Assembly: GCF_024585265.1 (NCBI RefSeq)
Contig: NZ_CP036533.1
Location: 7,015,001-7,079,000, forward strand
Direction of reading: 5' to 3'
From: Bradyrhizobium sp. WBAH42
Lineage (GTDB): Bacteria > Pseudomonadota > Alphaproteobacteria > Rhizobiales > Xanthobacteraceae
Length of the DNA stretch: 64,000 bases
Part shown: positions 16,601 through 24,441 of the stretch, one piece after another
How the letters are laid out: the number at the start of each line of letters is the position of its first letter
Position numbering within the stretch: the stretch's first letter is position 1
The notes under the pieces: generated by a model
What the model was told of the DNA's origin: nothing
The model's input: only the letters and a program-made list of their open reading frames with translations
Databases searched by the model: none
Made by a program: the position numbers and the translations under genes

Positions 16601-17953
16601 GGCGTCCGACAGAACTCCGTCTGCCACCAGACTTAAAGGTAGATGCGGACGGTAGAACGGCTTCGGTGGCGCAACGGACGCCATCGCCGCGGATTGCACG
16701 AGCTTGGTCGGATGTGCGCACGATCCGGGAATACGGATCGACTGCAATCCGTACTCCTCATATAGCGCATCGGTGAGGCGGGCGCCTTCCGGCGGCGACC
16801 ATTCGACGGTCTCGTACGCAATTTCCACACCTTCCGGCACGCTCCCCGAAGTGGATGAGGGGCTTGGTGCAATGACGCCGGCCGATCGGGGCATTGCCGG
16901 GCGCCTAACGATGTCGGCCATAACCGGCACGGCGACGGGCAGCCTCGGAGGCACATGCTGGGTGACCCACCCAAGCAAGGTGGCGACATCACTCGCCATG
17001 CCCACTGAAGCGGGAAAGGCCTTCGCATCGGCAGCGGGCCACTTGTCGATTACAAGCAGCCTCGTGTCAGTCTGAGTGCCGTGCTTGGCGTAGACGGCGC
17101 CGTCGATCGCGGCAGAAAACACGACCCGTCCGCGCTCCTGGAGGCGAACAAAGGCCTCTCGCCACGCCGGATTATCCGGCGCAAGGCCGGCGCCAGCGAT
17201 GGCGACGAGGCGTCCACCGTCGCAAAGACGCGCGAGCGCCGAAGCGACGTGCCGGAAAGCGGCGTCCGCCATTCGTCGATCGACATTCGCCACCGCGGAG
17301 AACGGCGGGTTCATCAGAACGACGCTCGGTACCACGCTCGCATCGAGGTGATCATCAATCTGCGCGCCGTCGAACCGCGTGACCTCAACGTTGGCAAACA
17401 CATGATCTAGCAGCGCCGCGCGGCCTTCGGCCAACTCGTTCAACATCAGAGAGCCGCCGGCGAGCTCGGCGAAGATGGCGAGCAAGCCGGTCCCCGCGGA
17501 GGGCTCCAGAACGCGGTCGGCGGGCGTAATGCCGGCCGCGGCGCACGCGGCCAGCCCAAGCGGGATCGGCGTCGAAAATTGCTGGAGCGCCTGACTGTCC
17601 TCGGAGCGCCGCGTATGGGTCGGCAGACAGCTCGCGATTCTCGCGAGCATTGGCAGCATGGCAGCCGTCGAGCCAGCCTTGGCGCGCATGGCCGGACCGA
17701 ATTTGCGCAGGAAGAGAACGGTTGCCGCCTCGCAGACGTCATACGCCGTCTTCCAGTTCCAGGCCCCGGCCGCGTCCGAGGCACCGAAGGCAGCCTCCAT
17801 GGCGCCGCGCAGGACGGCGGCATCGATGCGACGGCCGCGTTCGAGATCAGTCAAGAGCTGCCGGGCGGCCTTGAGGGCGGCAGAGGTGAGAGTGGCAGCG
17901 GCACGCATCGAGAGCGGCGCGGCGGCAGCGCCGCCCGCAAGAGATTCGGTCAT
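13637..17953 (-). CDS. Strawberry-notch family helicase with N-terminal methyltransferase domain
   Basis: This is a giant 1438-residue protein. Residues 148-220 carry an N6-adenine-methylase-like fold (EPSAGTG at 150-156, NPPF at 215-218). From about 440 follows a DEAD/SNF2-like helicase of the strawberry-notch type, with GDGTGAGKGR at 500-509, VIVFDESHAMQNA around 606-617 and YVSATGATTVHNLAYAQRLG as motif III. The C-terminal helicase lobe includes LGRTNRTNQAQPP. Proteins of this build are standard on rhizobial ICEs and plasmids. They may protect or remodel the transferred DNA; the exact role is unknown. The frame is intact over 4.3 kb, unlike many neighbours. Confidence 0.92.
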   Translation of the reverse strand: MTESLAGGAAAAPLSMRAAATLTSAALKAARQLLTDLERGRRIDAAVLRGAMEAAFGASDAAGAWNWKTAYDVCEAATVLFLRKFGPAMRAKAGSTAAMLPMLARIASCLPTHTRRSEDSQALQQFSTPIPLGLAACAAAGITPADRVLEPSAGTGLLAIFAELAGGSLMLNELAEGRAALLDHVFANVEVTRFDGAQIDDHLDASVVPSVVLMNPPFSAVANVDRRMADAAFRHVASALARLCDGGRLVAIAGAGLAPDNPAWREAFVRLQERGRVVFSAAIDGAVYAKHGTQTDTRLLVIDKWPAADAKAFPASVGMASDVATLLGWVTQHVPPRLPVAVPVMADIVRRPAMPRSAGVIAPSPSSTSGSVPEGVEIAYETVEWSPPEGARLTDALYEEYGLQSIRIPGSCAHPTKLVQSAAMASVAPPKPFYRPHLPLSLVADGVLSDAQLESVIYAGEAHSEFLAGSWTVDTTFDVVAAARDDAEDAVRFRRGWFLGDGTGAGKGRQVAGILLDNWLKGRRRAVWISKSDKLIEDAQRDWSALGMERLLVTPLSRFRQGTPVRLSEGILFATYATLRTDERGEKLSRVRQIVEWLGSDFDGVIVFDESHAMQNAVGGKGERGDQAASQQGRAGLRLQHALPNARVVYVSATGATTVHNLAYAQRLGLWGGADFPFATRAEFVEAIEQGGVAAMEVLARDLKALGLYAARSLSYEGVEYELVEHQLTPEQVRIYDAYADAFSIIHNNLDAAMRAANITGETGTLNGQAKSAARSAFESAKQRFFGHLLTSMKTPSLIRSIDCDLDAGHAAVIQIVSTGEALMERRLAEIPTEDWGDVQVDITPREYVLDYLAHSFPVQLYELFTDSEGNLCSRPVYRDGQPVESREAVARRGRLIEKLASLPPVPGALDQIVQRFGTEMVAEVTGRSRRIVRKGDRLVVENRAGSANLAETSAFMDDVKPILVFSDAGGTGRSYHAELSARNRRLRVHYLLEPGWKADAAIQGLGRTNRTNQAQPPLFRPIATDVKAEKRFLSTIARRLDTLGAITRGQRQTGGQGLFRPEDNLESQYGRDALRQLYTLLVRGRVDGCSLERFEDATGLKLTDANGLRDDLPPITTFLNRLLALTIDLQNVLFTAFEQLLIARIEGAVASGTYDLGLETLRAESFVVSGRRTIYVHPRTGAETRLLTIMQRERNHPVGLDDVLARLSSHAVLLINERSGRAAVQVPTPSIMLDDGEIERRVRLIRPMEQHQVPLNMMVESHWVEADRERFAEAWMAELAEVPEFTESTIHVVAGLLLPIWKRLPNESTRVYRLQTDAGERIIGRKVSAAWVANAFSADAPTLSPDAAFAAVMEGRTVLDLAEGLQLRRVRVMGACRIELSGFNDTMRDRLRAYGLFGEIISWKLRMFVPTDASGVGILTKVLDTYPVVRVNEREAA

Positions 17954-18039
17954 GACAGGATTTCTCGGGAGAGCAGGAACAGGTCGAATCGCCCGGCGCT
18001 CTCCTTAAGACCACGGCGATTCAAACCCTTCCCGACCCG

Positions 18040-18054
18040 ACTCTCCCTCTCAGC
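18040..18054 (-). promoter_or_regulatory. Leader motif of the strawberry-notch gene
   Basis: On the minus strand GCTGAGAGGGAGAGT occurs about 90 bp before the start codon. The same motif (GCTGAGAGTAAGAGT) opens the ardC leader at 21381-21395, and a related sequence opens that of parB. It may be a shared promoter or operator element. Confidence 0.4.
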
Positions 18055-18064
18055 GCTCGCCCAT

Positions 18065-18097
18065 AAAAAATGGGGACCGGCGTTACACCCGGTCCCC
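18065..18097 (-). terminator. Rho-independent terminator of parB
   Basis: On the minus strand, GGGGACCGG-GTGTAACG-CCGGTCCCC is followed by ATTTTTTA. The 9-bp GC-rich stem with a T-run lies about 40 bp after the ParB stop codon. It separates parB from the strawberry-notch gene. Confidence 0.85.
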
Positions 18098-18135
18098 AAG
18101 CAACTGCGGGATAGCCGGAGCCATCCCGTTCTGTG

Positions 18136-20249
18136 TCACTCAGCCGCATCGAGCTGCGGGTCGTCGTCGCCGGCGTTCTCCCGATCCTCCTCGTCGGCGA
18201 GGAATTCCGGCAGCGGACCTGCTTCGCCCTCCTGCCCCACCGGCGCTGCATCGGGATCAACGAGACGCAGCGGCTCCGGCAACCAGCCCGAGCCATCCAG
18301 AAGACGCTCGGCCTCCTTGGCCATGTCGACCTTCTTCAGATGGTCGATCAGTTGCGCCGACGACTCGCCCCTGGCTTCCCGCACCGCCTCCAGAATTCGC
18401 GGCTTGGTGACCCGGCCGAGATAGTTGTCGACGGTCGGCCGCCAGCCAGCCTGCACCATGTCGAGCCCGACTGCGCGCGCCAGCACATTAGCTTGCTCGA
18501 GACGGGTGCGGACACCGTGAGCGGAGACACGGCCCTGATTGTAGCGGTTGGCCGGCTCATAGACGGCATTGACAGCAAACGATACACAGTGGGCGAACAG
18601 CGACGCCTGTGCACCACCATCGAGCGCCGTCAGCGCATCCCAGAGATCGTTCTCGCTCTGCGGCAACCGTGCCTTCCAGGCCTCATGCCGCGCCTCGACG
18701 GCCTTGGCGGAGACGCTTTCTCTCAGCCCCGGAGCTTGAGTTGGAAAGTTCGGCGTGCGAAGGCCGATCTCGAGACAGCTTCCGGATGACGCGAACCGGT
18801 AAAAGGCCGTCAGCACGAAGTTATGCAGCACCGCCTGGAACGCGATCGCAGGATTTCCTGCCAGTGCATCCCGCAATGCCAGCGTACGATGCGCCGTCAG
18901 CTCGGTGATCAGCCGATCCGGCAGAGGCCTGGCCGCATCCTCATCATCTTCTTCAGCATCGGGAGCACTACCCGCGACCGCGATCACCGTGCGCTGGACG
19001 GACGCGCCCTCTTCTTGACCTTCGGTCGACAACGCACCGGCGTCCTGCCCGACGTCACAATCAGTTGCCGGCACCTCGTCCTCCGGCCGGACGTAACCCC
19101 GGTCCACGGAGAGGCGCCCCTCGGAATCGATGCTGATGAAGACACCAGCTCGGGCGATCTCGGTCGGATCGTAGAGCATCGGCCGGTTTTCGAATGCCGA
19201 CAGTGCCGCCTCGATTTCGCCGAGACGCTGGTCGATTTCGTCGGGCAGCTCGTCTGCATCCTGATAATCGGTTTCCAGCTTGGCTTGCTCGGTGTGCAGG
19301 GCATCGATGGTGGCCTGCTCCTCAGGCGAGAGATCGACAGGTTTGCCCTCGATTTCTCGTAGGCCTTGGGTGTGACCGTAGGGGAACTCTACGGCGACTG
19401 AGATCCACTTCCAGCCTTCGGCAGCAATCGCCTCAGCTTCGGCTTTGAGCTTTTCGGCTACGAGGCGGTCGAGCAACACGACGTCCTGGAGCCAGCCGCC
19501 GTCGTCGTGCTCGAACAGATCCCGCAGAACGCCGCCACCCGCGTGCTGATAGGCATCGAGGCCCACAAATTGGGCCCGCCGATCGGACCCGCGCACGGTG
19601 TTCTCGGTGAGCATGCGGCGGATCTGGTATGGCTCGTCATAACCGGAACGGCTGACGTTCTGCCAGACTTGCTCCTGGCGGGCGTGATCCGCAGTGACCG
19701 AGAACGCCATGAGCTGTTCGAGCGTCATGCCGTCTTCGGCATAGCCTCATGCAGCTTCGGCGACACCGACGCCAGCCGCAGCCGCTGCTTCACGATCGCA
19801 GGGTTCACGAAGTGCCGGGCGGCGATGTCTTCCTCGCTCATGCCGAGGTCGCGGAGCGTCTGGAAGGCCCGAAACTGATCCAGTGGATGCAGGCCGACCC
19901 GCTCGTCGTTCTCCGCCACCGAATCATCCTCGGCGATGCCCCCTTCGCGGACGACGCACGGCACCGCCTGCGTCTTTGACATGCGTTTTTGTTTCACCAG
20001 GAGCTCGAGAGCGCGATAGCGCCTGCCGCCCGCTGGCACCTCGAACATGCCGGTCTCGTTGCCATTTGCATCAACAACGGCCCGGACGCTCAGACTTTGC
20101 AGAAGCGTACGCTGTGCGATGCTCTCGGCTAGCTGCTCGATCGAGACACCGGCCTTGACGCGGCGAACGTTCGACTGGCTGAGCACGAGCTTGTTAAACG
20201 GAATGTCCCGGGAAGGCGACAGCGTGATCTTTTGTACGGCTTTCATCAT
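18136..20249 (-). pseudogene. parB: ParB/Spo0J-type partition protein, split by one frameshift
   Basis: The first part (20249 to about 19745) holds the ParB N-terminal domain: LSQSNVRRVKAGVSIEQLAE, PAGGRRYRALELLVKQKRMS and an HTH region (SEEDIAARHFVNPAIVKQRL). It ends after KLHEA. The rest (about 19745 to 18136) continues in another frame as YAEDGMTLEQLMAFSVTADH and has the acidic C-terminus typical of large ICE ParB-like proteins. Adding one C (GAGGCTATG to GAGGCCTATG) at about 19742-19746 restores a single protein of about 704 residues. Either the gene is broken or one base is missing from the assembly. A strong terminator follows. The leader is shared with ardC. Confidence 0.85.
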
Positions 20250-20345
20250 TTCGGCTCTCCACGACGGGCGGCCGTGAGACTCTCTCTCGGCTTCCAACCC
20301 GTCGCGAACAGCCTTTCCTCCTCTCACTCTCGCGCGAGGCGGAGC
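20250..20345 (-). promoter_or_regulatory. Conserved leader upstream of parB
   Basis: On the minus strand the leader contains GACGGGTTGGAAG, then GAGAGAGTCTCACGG and CGCCCGTCGTGGAGAG, just before the start codon. GACGGG and CCCGTC can pair across the module. The ardC leader at 21310-21400 is the same module with scattered substitutions. Confidence 0.6.
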
Positions 20346-20346
20346 A

Positions 20347-21309
20347 TCACGCCGCCTCATGATCGGCCACAACCGAATCCAGCGACGCGGGCTCAATGGA
20401 CCCGGGTACGAAGCCGAGCAAATAGTCCGCAGCCTTGCTCGCCTGCGAAGCGGCACGCACGATGGCCCTGACGTCTTCGCGCAGGACTTCAAGCCAGGAG
20501 CCGATATAGTCGGCATGGCGCACGGTCGGGACGATCCCGAGCGACGCGCAGCTGAACGCGGAACTCAACTCGGCGACCAGTTCTTCGAAGGCATACTTCT
20601 TCGTACCGTAGGATCCGCTCTGGTCGCGGTTGAGGCGCGAGGGATGCCCAGTCGCATGACCGAGTTCATGCAAGGCCGTGCGGTGCCAGTTGATGGGTTC
20701 GAAATAGGCCTGCGGCAGCGGGACCTGCACATAGTCTTCGGCTGTTGCGTAGAATGCGCGATCTCCACCGATCCGAAATGGAATTCCGCTGGCCTTGATC
20801 AGGGCGTCGACCGTGGGTTCGATGAGGCCAGCCGGCGGTGGCGGCGCAGCGGTGGCAATGCCGTCGGGCAGATCTTCGCACTGATCGGAGTTGAAAACGG
20901 TAAATCGTTTGAGGAATGGAATCGCCTGCGTGTCTTCGCCAGTTTCAGCGGCGCGTCGTTTTTCGTCATTCGGCACGAAACGATCTGCATAGACAACAGT
21001 GGTGCCGCGCTCTCCCTTGCGAACGTGGCCGCCAAGCGAGAGCGCCTGACGGAAGGTGAGCCAACTTTGACCGGAAAATCCGCGCTCAATCACGGCGCCC
21101 CAGAGTATGAGGATGTTAACGCCGCTGTATTGCCGGTTAGTCGACGCATTTTTCGGCATGGCCAGCGGCGCTTTCGCCGCGGACGTACCCCAGGGCTGAA
21201 CCCAGGGGACGCGTCCGGCCTCAAGCTCGGCAATGATCTTGTCGGTAATTTCGTTATAGAGGGTTGCCCGGTCCTGGCCGGCGCGCGCCCGAGCAGTAGT
21301 GTTTGACAT
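20347..21309 (-). CDS. ardC: ArdC-family antirestriction protein with zincin-like domain
   Basis: This 320-residue protein has an N-terminal ssDNA-binding-type region (LYNEITDKIIAELEAGRVPW, SGVNILILWGAV, FRQALSLGGHVRKGERGTTV) and a C-terminal metallopeptidase-like domain with HELGHATGH at 214-222 and a following Glu in FEELVAELSSAF. ArdC proteins coat or protect incoming ssDNA and counter restriction after conjugation. The gene is read in the same direction as parB and has the same leader. The frame is intact. Confidence 0.92.
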   Translation of the reverse strand: MSNTTARARAGQDRATLYNEITDKIIAELEAGRVPWVQPWGTSAAKAPLAMPKNASTNRQYSGVNILILWGAVIERGFSGQSWLTFRQALSLGGHVRKGERGTTVVYADRFVPNDEKRRAAETGEDTQAIPFLKRFTVFNSDQCEDLPDGIATAAPPPPAGLIEPTVDALIKASGIPFRIGGDRAFYATAEDYVQVPLPQAYFEPINWHRTALHELGHATGHPSRLNRDQSGSYGTKKYAFEELVAELSSAFSCASLGIVPTVRHADYIGSWLEVLREDVRAIVRAASQASKAADYLLGFVPGSIEPASLDSVVADHEAA

Positions 21310-21400
21310 CGCGGGTCTCCGCGACGGGCGCCGCGAGCCTCTCTCGCAACTTCTAACCCGTCACGGAAAAACCAGCCTGCACTCTTACTCTCAGCCCTTG
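21310..21400 (-). promoter_or_regulatory. Conserved leader upstream of ardC
   Basis: On the minus strand it contains GCTGAGAGTAAGAGT, GTGACGGGTTAGAAG, GCGAGAGAGGCTCGCGG and GCCCGTCGCGGAGA before the ATG. It aligns over about 75 bp with the parB leader. Confidence 0.6.
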
Positions 21401-21509
21401 CGCCATCTACCGAGGGCCTCATTCGCGATCAGGCGTGCGCCCAAGGGCGCATCGCCGCAACGGAAATGGCACCCGGAGAGCGTGAGCATAGCGACCCGAA
21501 GGGGCACGC

Positions 21510-21952
21510 GGGTCCGAGTGCAGCGACGAGACCGGTTCAATAGCGGCACCCGGGAACGGGGCAGTGATAGCGATCGCCGCAGGCGAGCCCCTTTCCCGAG
21601 TGCCCCCGGCGAGGAGCACCAAAGCTCTAGCGCGAGGGATCAAAGCCGCAAGGCCGAGACGCTGCGCGGCTCGGTTCACGAGAGCCCGGTGCGGCCCTGG
21701 CCGCACGCGCCAAAACCTGAGCGAACGTGATACAGACAATGAATACGAGAACCCTCCGACATTTTCACAGAGTCTCACAATTATGGAAGAGAGGCCTGTG
21801 GGCGGAGCGACAGCGAAGACCACTCGCGGACGCGGAAGAGGCACCCGCAGGAGGGTCAGCATGGCGCCGATGCGTAGCGGCGGGACCCGGGACCGAGTGC
21901 AGTCGCGAGACCGGTTAAAAGGCACCCTAGCTCGGGGCAGTGATAGCGACGC
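21510..21952. repeat. Imperfect repeat pair downstream of the ardC leader
   Basis: A unit of about 65 bp at 21510-21576 (GGTCCGAGTGCAGCGACGAG ... GGGGCAGTGATAGCGATC) recurs at 21889-21952 (GGACCGAGTGCAGTCGCGAG ... GGGGCAGTGATAGCGACG). A third partial match (GGCGGGACCCGAGAGCGAGT) follows near 21968. The whole stretch 21401-22122 contains these repeats and no gene I can support. Confidence 0.6.
21631..21711. repeat. 81-bp intergenic repeat, copy 1
   Basis: The unit starts CGCGAGGGATCAAAGCCGCA, contains GCGCGGCTCGGTTCACGAGA and ends in an inverted GTGCGGC/GCCGCAC pair. It is almost identical to 22405-22485. Dispersed repeats like this are familiar from Bradyrhizobiaceae genomes. Confidence 0.7.
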
Positions 21953-22122
21953 CGGAATGCAATGACGGCGGGACCCGAGAGCGAGTGCCTCCGGCGAGCT
22001 ACTCAATGCGGATTTACGTCTGCTTGGTATCAATTTTGCTTTTGTGATATCGTCTCACTCGTGTGCATGTCTATGCACGGCGTGGGCATGTTCACTGAGA
22101 GCCAATTCTTACAGAGGACGAC

Positions 22123-22209
22123 ATGGCCAAGAAAGCGAAGAAGGCAAAGAAGACCGCGAAGGCAGCTACCAAGAAGGTGGCAAAGAAGACTTCAAAGAAA
22201 AAGAAGTAG
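22123..22209 (+). CDS. 28-residue Lys/Ala-rich basic peptide
   Basis: The frame encodes MAKKAKKAKKTAKAATKKVA and eight more residues, with 15 lysines among 28. It starts with ATG after AGAGGACGAC and is followed by a strong terminator about 120 bp on. Such histone-tail-like peptides are seen in rhizobial genomes and probably bind DNA or RNA, but I cannot name a studied homologue. The codon pattern (AAG-dominated) and upstream GAGG favour real translation. Confidence 0.55.
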   Translation: MAKKAKKAKKTAKAATKKVAKKTSKKKK

Positions 22210-22329
22210 CCATATCGGCTGCTGATTTATTGCCGCCTCCGGGGCGAAACCCGGATGAAGAGCGAGACCTCCCAAAGGATATGAAGCGTCCTTTGCAGCC
22301 GTTTGGTATCGCGGCACGCTAAGATAAGG

Positions 22330-22373
22330 CCGGACCTTTGTGCAGGTGGCTGCTGCATAAAGGTCCGGTTTTT
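22330..22373 (+). terminator. Strong rho-independent terminator
   Basis: CCGGACCTTTGTGCAG pairs with CTGCATAAAGGTCCGG (one mismatch, 7-base loop) and is followed by TTTTT. It should end the transcript carrying the lysine-rich peptide. Confidence 0.88.
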
Positions 22374-22404
22374 CGTTTCTGCCGCGAGGGCGTGATCTGC
22401 TCGT

Positions 22405-22485
22405 GCGCGAGGGATCGAAGCCGCAAGGCCGAGACGCTACGCGGCTCGGTTCACGCGAGCCCGGTGCGGCGACAGCCGCACGCGC
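22405..22485. repeat. 81-bp intergenic repeat, copy 2
   Basis: This is the second copy of the 21631-21711 unit, with GCGCGAGGGATCGAAGCCGC at the start and GCCGCACGCGC at the end. It differs at only a few positions. Confidence 0.7.
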
Positions 22486-22696
22486 AAATACAAGGAGCAA
22501 CCACCTGAGTTCGAACGTCTGAAGTATCGGAAATGGTTTCTTCACTTCGTTCTTGCCCAGCCTAGCATCTGGCCGGGCGGAAAATTCAGCCTTCGAAAAA
22601 CCACGAGATCCCACGATCCCGAATCCCAGTCGTGTGTTAGTGATGGGGAACGTCTGCGGGACTAAACGATTCGTCTCAGCGTGGGAGAACCTTTCA

Positions 22697-22975
22697 ATGC
22701 TGATGACCAAGCAGAGACGGCCGGCGATCCGTACCCTGCGCGGTTGGGCGATCAACGTGCTGAACGAAGCCGGCGCCATCCGCGAGTGCGAGGAGCACGG
22801 TTGGATGCAGGACCGCACCGATCCGCATGCACGAGAGCGCGCCTTCGATATCGCGCGTCAGGACCCGCCAGCAGACGTCTCCCCTCAAGCAGCGGAGGCC
22901 GCAATTCGCGACGTGCTGGACTCGATTGGTGATAGCTGCCCAGAATGCGCCCCTGACGAGGAGGACCGACGCTAA
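22697..22975 (+). CDS. Conserved small hypothetical protein
   Basis: This 92-residue protein contains RTLRGWAINVLNEAGAIREC, EHGWMQDRTDPHARERAFDI and a C-terminal DSIGDSCPECAPDEEDRR with a CxxC pair. I recognise it as a conserved hypothetical of Bradyrhizobium-like genomes. GGGAGAA lies seven bases before the ATG at 22697. The function is unknown. Confidence 0.65.
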   Translation: MLMTKQRRPAIRTLRGWAINVLNEAGAIRECEEHGWMQDRTDPHARERAFDIARQDPPADVSPQAAEAAIRDVLDSIGDSCPECAPDEEDRR

Positions 22976-23000
22976 ACATCGACGCCAGCCCGTCTCCTAC

Positions 23001-23189
23001 TCAGCGGCCTAGCCGTTTCTCCACACGCTTGCGCGCGTTGCCGACCTTTTTGACAGCCTTTTTCACCGCCGGCGCCGACTTTCCCGTCTTCTTCGCCTCG
23101 TACTGCACTTCGTAGTCCTGCCCGCCGGCCACCCGTGCCCGGTCCTGCTTGCGCCCGCGCGCCGTCTTCGACTTCTTCGCTGCCGCCAT
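23001..23189 (-). CDS. DUF3606-like small basic protein
   Basis: This 62-residue protein starts MAAAKKSKTARGRKQDR. It ends in the block YEVQYEAKKTGKSAPAVKKA and VKKVGNARKRVEKRL, which resembles the DUF3606 domain. The strong positive charge suggests nucleic-acid binding. AGGAGG precedes the ATG at 23189. It is divergent from the first DNA ligase gene, so the two may share a promoter region. Confidence 0.65.
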   Translation of the reverse strand: MAAAKKSKTARGRKQDRARVAGGQDYEVQYEAKKTGKSAPAVKKAVKKVGNARKRVEKRLGR

Positions 23190-23294
23190 GGATACCTCCT
23201 GTTCGTGGCGTCGAGGCAACGCAACAAGGATTCGGCGGTTCCGGAACGATTCGAACTGTGCCAATTTGAATCAACTATAGCGTGGAGTTCTTCT

Positions 23295-24215
23295 GTGGCG
23301 TCTCAGCGTAAAAAGCCGGCGGCCATCGGCGTCAAGGCGCCCTTCCCCGGCTTCATCGAACCGGCCCTGGCCACCTCGATCGAGAAGGTGCCGTCCGGAG
23401 AGCGCTGGATTCACGAAATCAAGTTCGACGGCTACCGTGTTCAGGTCCATCTGGCCAACGAGACGGCGAAGATCTTCACCCGGCGCGGCCACGATTGGAC
23501 GCATCGCTTCAAGAAGGTCGCTCATGATGCCTGGCGGATCAAGGCGAACTCGGCGGTGGTGGACGGCGAGATCGTGGTACCTGCCGCCGACGGCACGACC
23601 GACTTCTCGGTTCTGCAGAACGAGCTCAAGGGCAAGTCGAAGAGCATCGTGCTCGTCGCGTTCGATCTGCTCTATCTGAACGGCCGAGATATCCGGAAGC
23701 TACCGCTCCTTCAGCGCAAAGCCGAACTCAAGAAGATTCTAAGCGGCACCGACATCCAGTTCAGCGAAAGCTTCGAGATAGACGGGCGCGAGATGTTCGC
23801 GCACGCCTGCAAGCTCGGCCTCGAAGGCGTCGTCTCGAAGGTCCGGGGCAGCGCCTATCCAACGGGACGCACGAATGATTGGGTCAAAAAGACCTGCGTA
23901 CAGCGTGAGACGTTGACCATTGCCGGCTTCGCACTCGATGGGACGAAGTGGGACGGCATCTACGTCGGCCGGCGCAAGGGCGACGATCTGGTCTACGCCG
24001 GCAAAGTCGACCACGGCTTCGATAGGGTCTCGGCCGCAAATCTGCAGAAGCGGCTTAAACCCCTCATCCGAAGAACCCAGCCCTATGCCAAGCGTATCAA
24101 CCACAAGGGCATCTGGGTCGAACCGAAGCTTCTGGCTGAGATAGAGTATCGCGCAAAGTCGGCCGAGGGAAAGGTCCGCCATCCATTTTTCCGGGGCCTG
24201 CGGGAGGACCTGTGA
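23295..24215 (+). CDS. ATP-dependent DNA ligase, LigD-type, stand-alone (first copy)
   Basis: This 306-residue protein (GTG start at 23295) is an ATP-dependent DNA ligase with adenylation and OB-fold domains. Motif I is HEIKFDGYR, with nucleotidyl Lys43; VVDGEIVV is motif III-like, LEGVVSK is motif IV and DWVKKTC is motif V. It has neither a polymerase nor a phosphoesterase domain, so it is a ligase-only relative of LigD as used in bacterial NHEJ. A small gene overlaps its stop, a second ligase follows at 25200 and a Ku remnant lies at 28419. This points to a repair cluster. Confidence 0.87.
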   Translation: MASQRKKPAAIGVKAPFPGFIEPALATSIEKVPSGERWIHEIKFDGYRVQVHLANETAKIFTRRGHDWTHRFKKVAHDAWRIKANSAVVDGEIVVPAADGTTDFSVLQNELKGKSKSIVLVAFDLLYLNGRDIRKLPLLQRKAELKKILSGTDIQFSESFEIDGREMFAHACKLGLEGVVSKVRGSAYPTGRTNDWVKKTCVQRETLTIAGFALDGTKWDGIYVGRRKGDDLVYAGKVDHGFDRVSAANLQKRLKPLIRRTQPYAKRINHKGIWVEPKLLAEIEYRAKSAEGKVRHPFFRGLREDL

Positions 24216-24382
24216 TGGATGCGTTCGATCGCTTCTGGCAGTGGGCGAACAAGCCCCCCGAAAGTCCGCTGACGATTCCGGCCGAGCTGCATCAAGCGGT
24301 CATGGAGCTCGCTCCCGAGGACCGAGGGGACCGCACCACGGTGAACCGAGCCGCAGCGCGCGCACCAGACCCCGAACGATGA
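24215..24382 (+). CDS. Small conserved protein coupled to the ligase
   Basis: The frame overlaps the ligase stop (TGATG) and encodes 55 residues: MDAFDRFWQWANKPPESPLT, then IPAELHQAVMELAPEDRGDR. I recognise this small protein as a regular neighbour of NHEJ ligase genes in Bradyrhizobiaceae. The function is unknown. Translational coupling makes it credible despite the short length. Confidence 0.6.
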   Translation: MDAFDRFWQWANKPPESPLTIPAELHQAVMELAPEDRGDRTTVNRAAARAPDPER

Positions 24383-24441
24383 TCGCTTGACGGCAACCCT
24401 TTGCCTTCCCTCGGTGCCGCCGAGCAAGAACTGCCAAGAAA

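Noticed and set aside
19725..19760. Programmed ribosomal frameshift in parB
   Set aside because: There is no slippery heptamer or downstream structure that I can see; a missing base is simpler given the same pattern in other genes.
20359..21306. Plus-strand frame of 315 codons
   Set aside because: It is a full-length shadow of ardC, which has the HELGHATGH motif on the minus strand.
21419..22033. Minus-strand frame of 204 codons
   Set aside because: It covers the repeat field, is rich in Arg and Ser, and has no recognisable domain.
21510..22485. Possible CRISPR array
   Set aside because: The repeats are long, imperfect, unevenly spaced and few; no spacers or cas genes are present.
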